The notes under the pieces were generated by a model, which was given only the letters and a program-made list of their open reading frames with translations, had not been told where the DNA came from and made no database searches. From an uncultured Bacilli bacterium (GTDB taxonomy: Bacteria > Bacillota_I > Bacilli_A > RF39 > UBA660): a DNA stretch of 64,000 nucleotides. Positions 1 to 8,723 of the stretch are shown piece by piece; the first letter of the stretch is position 1, and each line of letters begins with the position of its first letter. The stretch lies in NCBI GenBank assembly GCA_934098395.1, contig CAKOOM010000002.1, positions 124,001 through 188,000 of the forward strand, read 5' to 3'. Both the position numbers and the translations under genes were made by a program.

Positions 1-1
1 A

Positions 2-832
2 TATGTGGGGGATAAATATAGTTTACCAACTGCTATGATGAATATTTTAAATGGTGGTGCTCATGCGGATAATTCACTAGATTTTCAGGAATATATGATA
101 ATACCTATTAGAGATACGATGAAGGAGAGAATTAGAGTAGGATCTGAAGTATTTCATACACTTAAAATAGTTTTAAAAGAAAAAGGCTATAGTACTAATG
201 TAGGAGACGAAGGAGGATTTGCTCCGAACTTGAAAAGTAATGAAGAAGGGTTCTTGTTTATAATGGAAGCTATAAAAAGAGCAGGTTATGTACCGGGTAA
301 GGATGTTGCAATAGCGATTGATGTAGCAGCTTCAGAGTTTTATAAAGATGGAAAGTATGAAATAGATGGAAAAAGGCTTGATACACAAGAGTTAATTGAT
401 TTTTATCAAGAATTGATTAATAAATATCCGATTATTAGTATTGAAGATCCGGTAGATGAAAATGATTGGGGAGGATTTAAATTAATTACTGATAAGTTAG
501 GTGATAAGATTCAACTTGTAGGTGACGATTTATTTGTTACTAATATAGAATGTTTATCTAAGGGAATAGAACTAGGAGCTGGTAATGCTATTTTACTTAA
601 ACTTAATCAAATAGGAACTTATACGGAAACTATTAAAACAATTAAGTTGGCTAGAGAAAATGGTTATAAAACGATTATATCTCATAGAAGTGGTGAGACT
701 GAGGATACGACAATAGCAGATTTGGCAGTTGGTCTTGATTTAGGACAAATAAAAACTGGTTCAATGTCTAGAACTGATAGAATGTGTAAATATAATCAAT
801 TAATAAGAATTGAAGAGAAATTGACAAAATAA
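2..832 (+). CDS. eno: Enolase, 5'-truncated by the window edge
   Basis: Enolase interconverts 2-phosphoglycerate and phosphoenolpyruvate in glycolysis. The reading frame is open at the left edge, so the N-terminal part lies outside the window. What remains covers the barrel domain with all expected active-site blocks: GGAHADN with its His, FQEYM, DEGGFAP, the metal ligands in [14 protein letters not shown] and VGDDLFVTN, the lysine in [16 protein letters not shown], and the final KTGS lysine. The C-terminus [10 protein letters not shown] is family-typical. No sign of degeneration. A GTG at 5 falls inside the frame and should not be taken as the start. No clear terminator follows; the next gene begins 38 bases on. 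Confidence 0.97.
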   Translation, partial: YVGDKYSLPTAMMNILNGGAHADNSLDFQEYMIIPIRDTMKERIRVGSEVFHTLKIVLKEKGYSTNVGDEGGFAPNLKSNEEGFLFIMEAIKRAGYVPGKDVAIAIDVAASEFYKDGKYEIDGKRLDTQELIDFYQELINKYPIISIEDPVDENDWGGFKLITDKLGDKIQLVGDDLFVTNIECLSKGIELGAGNAILLKLNQIGTYTETIKTIKLARENGYKTIISHRSGETEDTTIADLAVGLDLGQIKTGSMSRTDRMCKYNQLIRIEEKLTK

Positions 833-869
833 TTAATAAGTTACCTCTATAATATAGATGGTGATAAGA

Positions 870-1040
870 ATGAAAGTAAAAGTATTTGATGAATCTCATG
901 AAAAAGATTTAGAAGAAGCAATAAATAACTATATTAAAGAAAAAGAAATAAAAGTTATAGATATTAAATTTTCAGTGTCAGCATGCGTGTATGCAGAAGA
1001 ACAAATTTATTGCTTTTCAGCTTTAGTTATGTATGAATAA
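870..1040 (+). CDS. Small Cse60-like sporulation-family protein
   Basis: A 56-residue protein starting MKVKVFDESHEKDLEEAI and containing EEQIYCFSA, the pattern of the small Cse60 family, which in Bacillus is made in the mother cell; its biochemical role is not known. I chose the ATG at 870 over an in-frame ATG at 858 because GGTGAT lies just upstream of 870 and the family begins with this Met. It ends 15 bases before the J-domain gene, so the two are probably cotranscribed. Its presence fits the other endospore genes in the window. The family call rests on recalled sequence similarity. Confidence 0.75.
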   Translation: MKVKVFDESHEKDLEEAINNYIKEKEIKVIDIKFSVSACVYAEEQIYCFSALVMYE

Positions 1041-1055
1041 AAGGAGTGAAGTAAA

Positions 1056-2822
1056 ATGACTTTGAAAGAAGCATATGAAGTGTTTTTTGGTAATACTAAT
1101 GAAAGAATTACAGGTAAGTTTATTATTGAAAATGTATCGATAGCTGAATTTAAAAATAGGCATAGAAATCTTTTGAGAAAGTGGCATCCGGATATGAATC
1201 CGAATAATCAAAATATAGCTCATGAGATGACTATAAAGATAAATGAGGCGTATAAGATACTTAACAATGTTTATAAGGAAGAAGAGAAAAAACAGGCTTC
1301 TGAAAAGGAAAAAGATAATAAAACAAAACAAAAAGAAACTGCAAGCAAACAGAAAAATATGAGTCCTGAAGAGAGAGAAAAAATAATAAAATATTATAGC
1401 AAGATGTTTAAAAAAGCAGCAACTATATATAAATATAAATTATTTATGAAATATGAGGAAGATGTTGATAAGTATTATGAGTTAACTATGTTTGATGAAA
1501 AGAGACAGCAGAGTTTAGTAGATACATATAGGTATATTGAATTATATAAGAAGTGTGTTGAAATGTTTGAAGTACAAGTTGATATGCTTGATAAAAGACT
1601 TAGTAATGCTTTAAAAAGTCTTGGTAATTTAGAACTTAATGAGGAAAAACTTCATGATATGTATTTAGAACTTATAGGTCCGTATCGCGAAATTATGAAT
1701 GATTCAGTAAAATATGCAGAAATTATGGACTGGTATCAAAATAAACAAGAGTTATCACTTACTGAAGATAGAAGGAAAGATTCGATAATTTTAAATATTG
1801 ATAGTAAGATAGTACAAAGGGTTAGTCAAATTAAAAATAATTTTAAGGCTTTATATAATTTGAGAAAATCTAATATGCTAGATGAAACATATCAAAAAAT
1901 AAATTCTAAAAATACTTTGTTAGGCAGAGAGGAAATACTTAAAATATGTAATAAGTATACGAAATATGTTGCTTATTTAGATTCGCTTAGTGATGAACTT
2001 CATAGGGAATGTATGAAATATATTGCTTTAGCTAGAAATGGTACGACAAAAGTGGATGTTGATTTCATGGCTAAGTTAGAAAATGATTTAAATAGTATTT
2101 TGATAGGTACACCAGAAGAATTGCAAATTTTATTTAATGATAGTATGCAGATAGAAAAAGTGGTTCAAAAAGTTGTTGATGGTAGTAAAGATAGAAAAGT
2201 AAAAAGCATTTATAATCAGACGAGAGCAAGTTATATTTCTGATATAAATAATACAATTGAATATTTGCATAAATTAAAGAAAATGGCAGCAAGGGAAGAG
2301 AGAAGTCTTGGTTTTGCAATACCGGATGGTAAAGTAGGAAAAAATTTAACTGATGACGAATTGGTGGAATATTATAATAATTTAAATAAATTAAAAGAAC
2401 AAGCTATGTATGTAGTAATAGAAACAATATATGAATATTTGATTTGTTATTATGCGAATAATACAGAGGAAAAGGAAATACCTGGTGATATACTAGATAT
2501 TATATGGAGAATTAAGAGTAGCAGTCCTGAAGAAAGAAAATTTGATTTATCAGAGTGTTTATATGACTTAGATAATATTTATCAAGAAAAAATTAGTGAA
2601 TATAATATAAGACCAAGAGAGAAATTACAGGATGCGGCAAGAATGGCTTTAATAAATAAAATTAATGAATTAAAAATTGAAATGAAGGGTTATGTCATTC
2701 CTGCTGGTATTGAAAGAGATTTCACGTTAATTGAATATTTTGATATTATTTCTTTATATGAATTTATTGAAAGAACAGAAGATTATTTATATAGTCAAAT
2801 GAGCAATAAAAATAGAAAATAA
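1056..2822 (+). CDS. J-domain protein of unknown function
   Basis: A 588-residue cytoplasmic protein with an N-terminal J domain (about residues 1-75) holding the HPD tripeptide at 44-46 in RKWHPDMNP, the signature that stimulates the ATPase of Hsp70/DnaK. A lysine/glutamate-rich linker (about 75-110) follows, then some 470 helical residues with no Gly/Phe region, no zinc-finger CXXCXGXG repeats and no DnaJ C-terminal domain. It is therefore a specialised J protein and not the general chaperone DnaJ. AAGGAG lies 8 bases upstream of the ATG. The gene ends exactly at a hairpin terminator shared with the convergent dehydrogenase gene. Its client is unknown. Confidence 0.85.
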   Translation: MTLKEAYEVFFGNTNERITGKFIIENVSIAEFKNRHRNLLRKWHPDMNPNNQNIAHEMTIKINEAYKILNNVYKEEEKKQASEKEKDNKTKQKETASKQKNMSPEEREKIIKYYSKMFKKAATIYKYKLFMKYEEDVDKYYELTMFDEKRQQSLVDTYRYIELYKKCVEMFEVQVDMLDKRLSNALKSLGNLELNEEKLHDMYLELIGPYREIMNDSVKYAEIMDWYQNKQELSLTEDRRKDSIILNIDSKIVQRVSQIKNNFKALYNLRKSNMLDETYQKINSKNTLLGREEILKICNKYTKYVAYLDSLSDELHRECMKYIALARNGTTKVDVDFMAKLENDLNSILIGTPEELQILFNDSMQIEKVVQKVVDGSKDRKVKSIYNQTRASYISDINNTIEYLHKLKKMAAREERSLGFAIPDGKVGKNLTDDELVEYYNNLNKLKEQAMYVVIETIYEYLICYYANNTEEKEIPGDILDIIWRIKSSSPEERKFDLSECLYDLDNIYQEKISEYNIRPREKLQDAARMALINKINELKIEMKGYVIPAGIERDFTLIEYFDIISLYEFIERTEDYLYSQMSNKNRK

Positions 2823-2850
2823 AAAACAGATTTATTTATCTGTTTTTTTC
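2822..2850. terminator. Bidirectional intrinsic terminator
   Basis: AAAAACAGAT and ATCTGTTTTT form a stem around TTATTT, followed by a T-run on the plus strand and, because of the flanking A-run, on the minus strand too. It lies between two convergent genes and includes the last codons of the dehydrogenase gene. Confidence 0.85.
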
Positions 2851-3867
2851 TGGTTTAAAGATTATTTTTATGGCATCATCAGTACCGCTGGTAAGTCTTG
2901 TAAATGATTCTTGAGCTTTAGATAATGGTACTTTAGCATCGATATATTTTTCTACGTTTAATTGTTTTGTGGCAATTAAATTTATAACATTATCAAATTC
3001 TTCTTCAGTATAGGCAATAGCTCCTTGTAAAGTTACTTCATGCATTACACTTACGACAGTAGGAATGGTTATTGGCTCTAGGGAAACTCCTACAAGGACA
3101 ATTGTTCCTCCTGGTTTAACTGCCATTATAGCTTCGGATACAGCTGGTGAATTACCACAACATTCGATAACTTTATCAAAACCGCCATTAGTTTTTTCTA
3201 ATAATAAATTAATGGCATTAGTATCCATAGCATTATAGTATTCATCTACTTTTTTATATTTTAATGATTTCTTACCTCTTTTTTCGTTGGTTTCTAGTAA
3301 TGCTACGTAGTTAGCACCATTTAGTTTAGCAAATTCAGCAGCCATTAATCCAATGATTCCACCACCAACGATTAATACTTTATCACCAACTTTAATGTTG
3401 GCTAGGTTTATAGCGTGGAGTGATACGGCTGATGGTTCAACCATACATCCTTCATCAAAGCTTACATTATCAGGTAATTTTCTTACCATATCACTTCGGC
3501 AACTAGAGTATTCGGCATAAGCACCAGGATTTGTTAGAGATAAACCAACGGCTTCGTTCCAAGTGCTTAGACAATACTGAACGTTACCAGTTTTACATGG
3601 GATACATTTACCACATGGACTGATAGGCAAGCCAGTGATACGATCACCGATAGCTAAATCTTTTCTGTTGCCGGGATCTACGACAGTACCAGTGAATTCA
3701 TGTCCAAGAACTAATCCTTTTGGTTCTCCACTTACCCAGTAGTGAATGTCGGAACCACATATACCACAAGATTCAACTTTGAAAACAACGCTGCCTTTTT
3801 TACTTTTAGGAACATTTATTTCGGATAGTTCCATGGTTTTTTTATCTTTTATTTTTACACATTTCAT
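2836..3867 (-). CDS. Zinc-dependent alcohol dehydrogenase, MDR family (polyol/threonine dehydrogenase-like)
   Basis: A 343-residue medium-chain dehydrogenase/reductase. The catalytic zinc ligands are visible in GICGSD (Cys), GHEFTG (His-Glu) and the MVEP glutamate. The structural zinc lobe is complete with four cysteines in CGKCIPCKTGNVQYC. The nucleotide-binding fold shows VLIVGGGIIGLMAAEFAK. Family members oxidise sorbitol, other polyols, butanediol or threonine with NAD(P); the sequence alone does not settle the substrate. The gene stands alone between two terminators or promoters, with AGGAGG 8 bases upstream of the start. It carries no sugar-operon neighbours that would hint at the substrate. 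Confidence 0.88.
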   Translation of the reverse strand: MKCVKIKDKKTMELSEINVPKSKKGSVVFKVESCGICGSDIHYWVSGEPKGLVLGHEFTGTVVDPGNRKDLAIGDRITGLPISPCGKCIPCKTGNVQYCLSTWNEAVGLSLTNPGAYAEYSSCRSDMVRKLPDNVSFDEGCMVEPSAVSLHAINLANIKVGDKVLIVGGGIIGLMAAEFAKLNGANYVALLETNEKRGKKSLKYKKVDEYYNAMDTNAINLLLEKTNGGFDKVIECCGNSPAVSEAIMAVKPGGTIVLVGVSLEPITIPTVVSVMHEVTLQGAIAYTEEEFDNVINLIATKQLNVEKYIDAKVPLSKAQESFTRLTSGTDDAIKIIFKPEKNR

Positions 3868-3943
3868 ATCTTTATCCTCCTAATATAATATTACAATAAA
3901 TGGTTATAAATGGCAATGCTTAAGGTGATTGTTTTAGAAAAAC

Positions 3944-3972
3944 TTGTAAAATGTAAAGAAATGTGATATACT
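3944..3972 (+). promoter_or_regulatory. Sigma-A type promoter
   Basis: TTGTAA (3944-3949), 17 bases, TATACT (3967-3972) preceded by TG at the extended -10 position. It lies about 30 bases upstream of the 4003 gene. Confidence 0.6.
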
Positions 3973-4002
3973 ATGCAGTACTTTTTTGAAGAGGGGGATA
4001 TT

Positions 4003-4725
4003 ATGTTAGAATTGCTTTTAGTTTGGTTAGGAATTACAGGAATGGTCGAAGGGGTTAATTATTCAGTATATTTTAAATTAATTAATAGTATATATAGTTC
4101 TGGATATAAAATTAACTATAATAATTTATTGCAGTGTTTGGAATATTTTAGTGATAATCAAAGATATCAAAATATATTTGGAAAAATGTTAATACCATTT
4201 GTTAATGTTAAGTATGTTGATGCTAAAAATACTTATTTTTCAAAAAATACGGGTGAGATAATTGATAAATTATCAATGTATGGAATAATTGAAGGTATGA
4301 GTGAAGAAGAGTATGCTGAATATTTAAATAAGTCTTGTGTAAATACAGCATTAAATATAACTTTTCCTAATAGAGAAGAAAAGATAGATTTTTTAAAATA
4401 TTTATCTGTTGAAATGAATAAAATTATTACATTTGATGAAAATGAAAAAGTAAATACATTGATACTTAGCGATGACACTGTAATTAGATATACTTTAAGT
4501 GAAGAAAATAATCAAAAGAAAATAAAAGTTATTAATAGTAACTTAGTTAATGCAGGGTCTAATGCTTTGGCTGAAAGACTAGTAAAAGATACTTATATTA
4601 TGCTTGGCTATAAGGCTAAAACTGGTGAATTAGATTTAGCTTATTTATCAAGATATTTGAAAGAGAATAATGGGGTATTAGATTTAAGAGAGTTTAATTT
4701 AGTAAAATCTAAAATTAAAAAATAA
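4003..4725 (+). CDS. Hypothetical protein
   Basis: A 240-residue protein I do not recognise. It begins MLELLLVWLGITGMVEG, a short hydrophobic stretch of about 17 residues that could be a weak membrane anchor or a buried helix; the rest is mixed charged and helical with no cysteine pattern or known catalytic motif. The ATG at 4003 is preferred over an upstream in-frame ATG at 3973 because GAGGGGG sits 7 bases before it and 3973 would lie on top of the promoter -10. It forms its own transcription unit, bounded by a promoter and a hairpin terminator. Confidence 0.75.
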   Translation: MLELLLVWLGITGMVEGVNYSVYFKLINSIYSSGYKINYNNLLQCLEYFSDNQRYQNIFGKMLIPFVNVKYVDAKNTYFSKNTGEIIDKLSMYGIIEGMSEEEYAEYLNKSCVNTALNITFPNREEKIDFLKYLSVEMNKIITFDENEKVNTLILSDDTVIRYTLSEENNQKKIKVINSNLVNAGSNALAERLVKDTYIMLGYKAKTGELDLAYLSRYLKENNGVLDLREFNLVKSKIKK

Positions 4726-4730
4726 AAATA

Positions 4731-4758
4731 AGAAAAAGAGTTGACTTTTTCTTTTTTT
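4731..4758 (+). terminator. Intrinsic terminator
   Basis: AGAAAAAG pairs with CTTTTTCT around AGTTGA and is followed by a T-run. It directly abuts the promoter of the metal-resistance operon. Confidence 0.75.
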
Positions 4759-4767
4759 ATGTATAAT
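4741..4767 (+). promoter_or_regulatory. Promoter of the arsR-P1B ATPase operon
   Basis: TTGACT (4741-4746) and TATAAT (4762-4767) with a 15-base spacer, shorter than ideal. The -35 lies within the preceding terminator hairpin. The metal operator follows immediately. Confidence 0.55.
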
Positions 4768-4776
4768 ATTATTTAT

Positions 4777-4796
4777 ATATGAGCATATATTCATAT
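4777..4796. promoter_or_regulatory. ArsR-family metal operator
   Basis: An inverted repeat ATATGAGCATATATTCATAT whose core is TGAG-N6-TTCA, matching the known TGAA-N6-TTCA pattern of the zinc-type ArsR repressors (CzrA/SmtB/CadC). It sits between the -10 and the ribosome site, so binding would cover the transcription start and block the operon. Confidence 0.75.
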
Positions 4797-4810
4797 AGGA
4801 GGTATATATA

Positions 4811-5110
4811 ATGAAATTATTAGATGAAGATAAGATTATAGACTTGTCAGAATTATTTAAGATATTTGGTGATTCGACAAGAATAAAAATTATTAATATA
4901 CTTATTGGAGAAGAACAATGTGTTAATGAGATATCTGATAAGATTAATGTTAGTCAATCGGCTGTTTCTCATCAACTTAGAATACTAAAGGCTTCAAAAT
5001 TAGTTAAGTATAGAAAAGAAGGAAATATGATTTATTATTCGATAGATGATGATCATATAGAAAAAATATTTAAGATGGGATGTGAGCATATTAATGAAAT
5101 ATACATTTAA
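4811..5110 (+). CDS. ArsR-family metal-sensing repressor (CzrA/SmtB-like)
   Basis: A 99-residue winged-helix repressor. The recognition helix is seen in VSQSAVSHQLRILKASKLV and the wing in KYRKEGNMIYYSID. The C-terminal helix carries DDDHIEKIFKMGCEH, placing an Asp-x-His pair and a later Cys/His group where the alpha-5 Zn/Co/Ni site of CzrA-type sensors lies. The alpha-3 ELCVCDL cysteine pair of arsenic and cadmium sensors is reduced to one Cys in EEQCVNEI, which favours zinc-type sensing. AGGAGGTAT precedes the ATG. It overlaps the ATPase gene by 17 bases and very likely represses the whole operon through the operator at 4777-4796. Confidence 0.9.
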   Translation: MKLLDEDKIIDLSELFKIFGDSTRIKIINILIGEEQCVNEISDKINVSQSAVSHQLRILKASKLVKYRKEGNMIYYSIDDDHIEKIFKMGCEHINEIYI

Positions 5111-7133
5111 ACTTAGTGAATTAGATTGTGCTAACTGTGCTAATAAGATTGAGATTAAGTTAAATGAACACAAGGATATAGATAAGGCAATAGTTAATTT
5201 TAATAAACTTATTATTACAGTATATTCAAGTAAACCAGATTTTAATGTTGATGAAGTTAAAAAGATTGTTAATGAAATTGAACCTAATGTATGTGTTATT
5301 TCGGATATGGAAGATGATAAAAAAAATAAAAATGGTATAGGAAGAGAACTGGTAGAGTTAATAGTTGGAATTGTTTTGTTTTTGATATCTATGATTATTA
5401 AGAATAATATTATTAATGAAGTTTTATTAGTGGGGGCTTATATTATATTGCTTAGAGTGGTTTTTGTTAAAGCAATAAAACTACTAATGAAGGGTAGAAT
5501 TGATGAGAATTTACTAGTTACAATATCTTGTATTGGAGCTTATTTTACGGACAATATTCATGAGGGATTAATGGTTATTGTACTTTATAATATTGGAAAA
5601 ATATTAGAAAAGATTGCGGTTAATAATTCACGTAAGTCTATTAAAGAACTTATGAATATTAAACCTGAGTATGCGAATAAAATGGTACATGATGAGGTAG
5701 TGAGAGTTAGTCCAGAAGAATTAGAGGTTGGAGATATAATTGTTATTAAAAATGGTGAAAAGGTACCAGTTGATGCGGTAGTAATTGAGGGCAATAGTAA
5801 GATGAATACGGCAATGATTACTGGAGAGAGTAAACTTTTGACAGTAGGTGAGAATGATAAGATTTTATCGGGAATGATAAATACTTCATCAGTACTTAAA
5901 GTTAGAGTTAGTAATACATATGAAGATAGTACGGTTGCTAAGATATTATCACTTTTGGATGAAGCTACAGATAAGAAAGCTAAGACAGAAACTTTTGTAT
6001 CAAAGGCTGCTAAAATATATACACCAGTTGTCTTAGTACTTTCGTTGCTTACTTTCTTGTTATTACCATTATTTAGTTCAATTAATTATAGTGAATCTTT
6101 ATATAGAGCGTTAGTTTTCTTAGTAGTATCTTGTCCTTGTGCAATAGTTATATCAGTGCCGCTTAGTTATTTTAGTGGTATTGGTAAGGCATCTAAGTTA
6201 GGGATACTTATTAAGGGAAGTGACTATTTAGATACGATTAGTGATATAGATATGGTTATTTTTGATAAAACGGGAACACTTACTACGGGGGAATTTAGAG
6301 ACTATGAATTAGTAATTCTAGATGATAAATATAAAAAATCAGAGATAGAAAAATATTATGTAACTGGGGAGAGTTTATCTAATCATCCAATAGCTAAATC
6401 TATTATTAATTTATTTGGTAATAGTAAATATAAAGATATATTTGATTATACAGAGGTAAGTGGAAAGGGAATTAGTTATAAACATCTGGATAATATAATT
6501 AAAATAGGTTCTAGTAGTTATTGTTCATCACAGGAACTTGATGATGCAATATATTTAAATATTAATGATAAAAATATAGCTAAATTGTATTTAAAAGATA
6601 GTTTGAAGAAAGAGTCTAAAAGTGTGGTTAAAAGACTTCAAGTAATGGGCAAGAAGGTAAAGATGTATACGGGAGATAATAAAGAGATAGCTGATGATAT
6701 TGCAAAGAAATTAAATATAGATGAATATAATTATGGATTATTACCTCAAGATAAATATAAACTATTAGAAAGAGATTTGGTACATGATAATGTTATGTTT
6801 ATTGGAGATGGTATTAATGATGCTCCAACATTAGCTAAATCTACGATAGGAGTATCATTAGGTGGAGTTGGTAGTGATGCTGCAATTGAATCGGCGGATA
6901 TTGTTATTATGAATGATGATTTAACTAAGTTAATTACTTGTATTAATGTATCTAAGTATACGAGAAAGATTATTAAACAAAATTTATTATTTGCAATATT
7001 AGTTAAAATATTAGTACTAGTACTTAGTTTTTTAGGGATTGCTTCGATGTGGCAAGCAGTATTTGCTGATACAGGAGTTACTTTAATTACTATTATAAAT
7101 ACGACAAGAATACTTAAATATAAAAATGAATAA
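5094..7133 (+). CDS. P1B-type heavy-metal ATPase (Zn/Cd/Pb exporter type)
   Basis: A 679-residue membrane pump. It has an N-terminal metal-binding domain with DCANCANK, several transmembrane helices, the ion-path CPC in SCPCAIVISVPLSYF, the phosphorylation motif DKTGTLT, the HP of the nucleotide domain in LSNHPIAKS, and GDGINDAP. The last membrane helix contains the aspartate in FADTGVTLITIIN, a mark of the zinc/cadmium/lead subgroup and not copper pumps. I start at the ATG at 5094 because the family begins just before the HMA domain; an in-frame GTG at 5082 is also possible. It is translationally coupled to the repressor and is expected to export excess metal when the repressor releases the operator. 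Confidence 0.93.
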   Translation: MKYTFKLSELDCANCANKIEIKLNEHKDIDKAIVNFNKLIITVYSSKPDFNVDEVKKIVNEIEPNVCVISDMEDDKKNKNGIGRELVELIVGIVLFLISMIIKNNIINEVLLVGAYIILLRVVFVKAIKLLMKGRIDENLLVTISCIGAYFTDNIHEGLMVIVLYNIGKILEKIAVNNSRKSIKELMNIKPEYANKMVHDEVVRVSPEELEVGDIIVIKNGEKVPVDAVVIEGNSKMNTAMITGESKLLTVGENDKILSGMINTSSVLKVRVSNTYEDSTVAKILSLLDEATDKKAKTETFVSKAAKIYTPVVLVLSLLTFLLLPLFSSINYSESLYRALVFLVVSCPCAIVISVPLSYFSGIGKASKLGILIKGSDYLDTISDIDMVIFDKTGTLTTGEFRDYELVILDDKYKKSEIEKYYVTGESLSNHPIAKSIINLFGNSKYKDIFDYTEVSGKGISYKHLDNIIKIGSSSYCSSQELDDAIYLNINDKNIAKLYLKDSLKKESKSVVKRLQVMGKKVKMYTGDNKEIADDIAKKLNIDEYNYGLLPQDKYKLLERDLVHDNVMFIGDGINDAPTLAKSTIGVSLGGVGSDAAIESADIVIMNDDLTKLITCINVSKYTRKIIKQNLLFAILVKILVLVLSFLGIASMWQAVFADTGVTLITIINTTRILKYKNE

Positions 7134-7157
7134 AGAGATTATATGTATCTCTTTTTT
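7132..7157 (+). terminator. Intrinsic terminator
   Basis: AAAGAGAT and ATCTCTTT pair around TATATGT, followed by T residues. It begins within the ATPase stop codon. Confidence 0.85.
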
Positions 7158-7158
7158 C

Positions 7159-7187
7159 TTGACAAATAAAAGCTATTTTGATACGAT
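7159..7187 (+). promoter_or_regulatory. Sigma-A type promoter
   Basis: TTGACA (7159-7164), 17 bases, TACGAT (7182-7187) with an extended TGA before the -10. It drives the kinase-like gene at 7211. Confidence 0.7.
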
Positions 7188-7210
7188 AAGTTTTAATTAA
7201 AGGAGACATA

Positions 7211-7981
7211 ATGAGAATAGATTATGGATATAGAGATTGTGCTAATATAATAAATATTAATTATAAAGATAGAGATGATTTTGATAAAAATAAGGGTAGA
7301 CATATTTTAACGGCATATAAAGATACGAGTAGTTTTGTTACATATAATGATTTATTGGAGGGGGCATCTTTATATGAGGGAGATATTACTTATAAGTATG
7401 TATATAAAATATATCAAAATATAGATAATTATCATAATTTTACTTTGGATGATTCGAAGCTTATAGATAATCTTGTTCAAAGACAAAATAGTATTTTTTT
7501 AACAGAGTTTCCGATAGGAATAGTTACTATTGGGGATATACAGGTGGGACAAGTAATACCTTATTATAAAGATTATATGACTATTAATAGTGTATTTAAT
7601 TTAATGAAAAGAAATAATAATTATAGATATTATTTAGAGATATTTAAAATATTTTTAGAATTATATAATAATTTGATATATTATACGGATATTCACTTTT
7701 ATAATATTTTAGTTAATAGAGATTTATCCGATACGAGATTAATTGATTTTGATAGTAATTATATAGGAATAGATGACGAGATTAAGAGAGAAGAGATGAT
7801 TATTGCTCTTCAGATGATGTATTATTATATGAATTTATATTTGGGAATTGAAGATGAGGCAAAAGAATTAAATTATACGGATGATATATATGAAATGGAA
7901 AAATTAGTTAAGGATAATTATAAACTTCTTTTAAGAAGAAAGGAGAAGAGAAATGGCATACTATATGATGTACGAAGATAA
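7211..7981 (+). CDS. Protein-kinase-like fold protein, function unknown
   Basis: A 256-residue protein with the late motifs of the protein-kinase/aminoglycoside-phosphotransferase fold. YTDIHFYNILV has the catalytic-loop Asp with an Asn five residues later, and RLIDFDSN matches the metal-binding DFG/DFD segment. A hinge-like stretch GQVIPYYKDYMTI precedes it. No clear glycine loop or ATP-anchoring lysine is seen, so activity is uncertain. It overlaps the next gene by 29 bases, which implies tight coupling. The substrate cannot be inferred. Confidence 0.7.
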   Translation: MRIDYGYRDCANIININYKDRDDFDKNKGRHILTAYKDTSSFVTYNDLLEGASLYEGDITYKYVYKIYQNIDNYHNFTLDDSKLIDNLVQRQNSIFLTEFPIGIVTIGDIQVGQVIPYYKDYMTINSVFNLMKRNNNYRYYLEIFKIFLELYNNLIYYTDIHFYNILVNRDLSDTRLIDFDSNYIGIDDEIKREEMIIALQMMYYYMNLYLGIEDEAKELNYTDDIYEMEKLVKDNYKLLLRRKEKRNGILYDVRR

Positions 7982-8699
7982 AAAGGGAAAATATGAAGTG
8001 ATAGATATTACAAAATCTATAATATTTACTAAAGAATCTAAGTATACGAAAGTTGGAGCTTGTTCTTTAAAGGAAATAGATTTATTTACATCGATGTTTA
8101 ATAATTCTAACGAACTTAAGAAACAATTATTAGTAGAAGGACTTATTGATAATGATCAGGCAAATAAAAATATTTCTGTTAGGGAAATAACTAATGGAAA
8201 ATATAAGAAAGTAATGTATGATATGTTATATCAAGATGATTTGGAATATATTGCTTTTCCTGAGAGAATAGTTAATTATTGTAAAAGAAGAGACTTAAAT
8301 AATGATTATTTGTTTTTAAAGGAATTAGCATTGGCATTTAGAGGTTATAGAGATTGTTCGGTGGAAGTGGCTGATTTACTTAATTATATTAGTACTAGTT
8401 TAAAATTAGGTGTGCGTTATAAACATATGGATGATGTAGATAAAAATGGTATGAAATTAGTTGAGAGAATGGTTAGAATGTTAGTTTTTGAATATTCTAT
8501 GTATCCGGATGGTTATATTAAGTATAATCAAACTGTTAAATATCGTAATTTGCATAAGCTTATTGCTTTTAGAAACAATTATAATAAGAAGAAATTAAAG
8601 AGAGAAGTAAATATAATTAATAATCAAGTTGTTAAGAAAAAGACAAGAAAAAAGGAAAGAACAGAAGTAGAGGGACAAATTAGTTTATTTGATGATTAA
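7953..8699 (+). CDS. Hypothetical protein ending in a beta-clamp-type motif
   Basis: A 248-residue protein, not recognised. The body is helical and charged, with a very basic stretch near the end (KKKTRKKERTEVEG) followed by the C-terminal tail GQISLFDD. QISLF matches the QL(S/D)LF pentapeptide by which bacterial DNA-processing proteins bind the DNA polymerase sliding clamp. The ATG at 7953 has AGGAGAAG just upstream inside the previous gene. A basic tail plus a terminal clamp motif suggests a DNA-associated protein; this is inference from a short motif only. The gene ends in a hairpin terminator. Confidence 0.7.
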   Translation: MAYYMMYEDKKGKYEVIDITKSIIFTKESKYTKVGACSLKEIDLFTSMFNNSNELKKQLLVEGLIDNDQANKNISVREITNGKYKKVMYDMLYQDDLEYIAFPERIVNYCKRRDLNNDYLFLKELALAFRGYRDCSVEVADLLNYISTSLKLGVRYKHMDDVDKNGMKLVERMVRMLVFEYSMYPDGYIKYNQTVKYRNLHKLIAFRNNYNKKKLKREVNIINNQVVKKKTRKKERTEVEGQISLFDD

Positions 8700-8723
8700 A
8701 ATAACAGGTGACTGTTATTTTTC
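8699..8723. terminator. Bidirectional intrinsic terminator
   Basis: AAATAACAG and CTGTTATTT pair around GTGA, with T residues on both strands. It separates the convergent 7953 gene and rarA. Confidence 0.85.

Noticed and set aside
821..857. TTGACA...TATAAT as promoter of the Cse60-like gene
   Set aside because: The two boxes are 21 bases apart, too far for a normal sigma-A promoter, and the -35 is inside enolase coding sequence.
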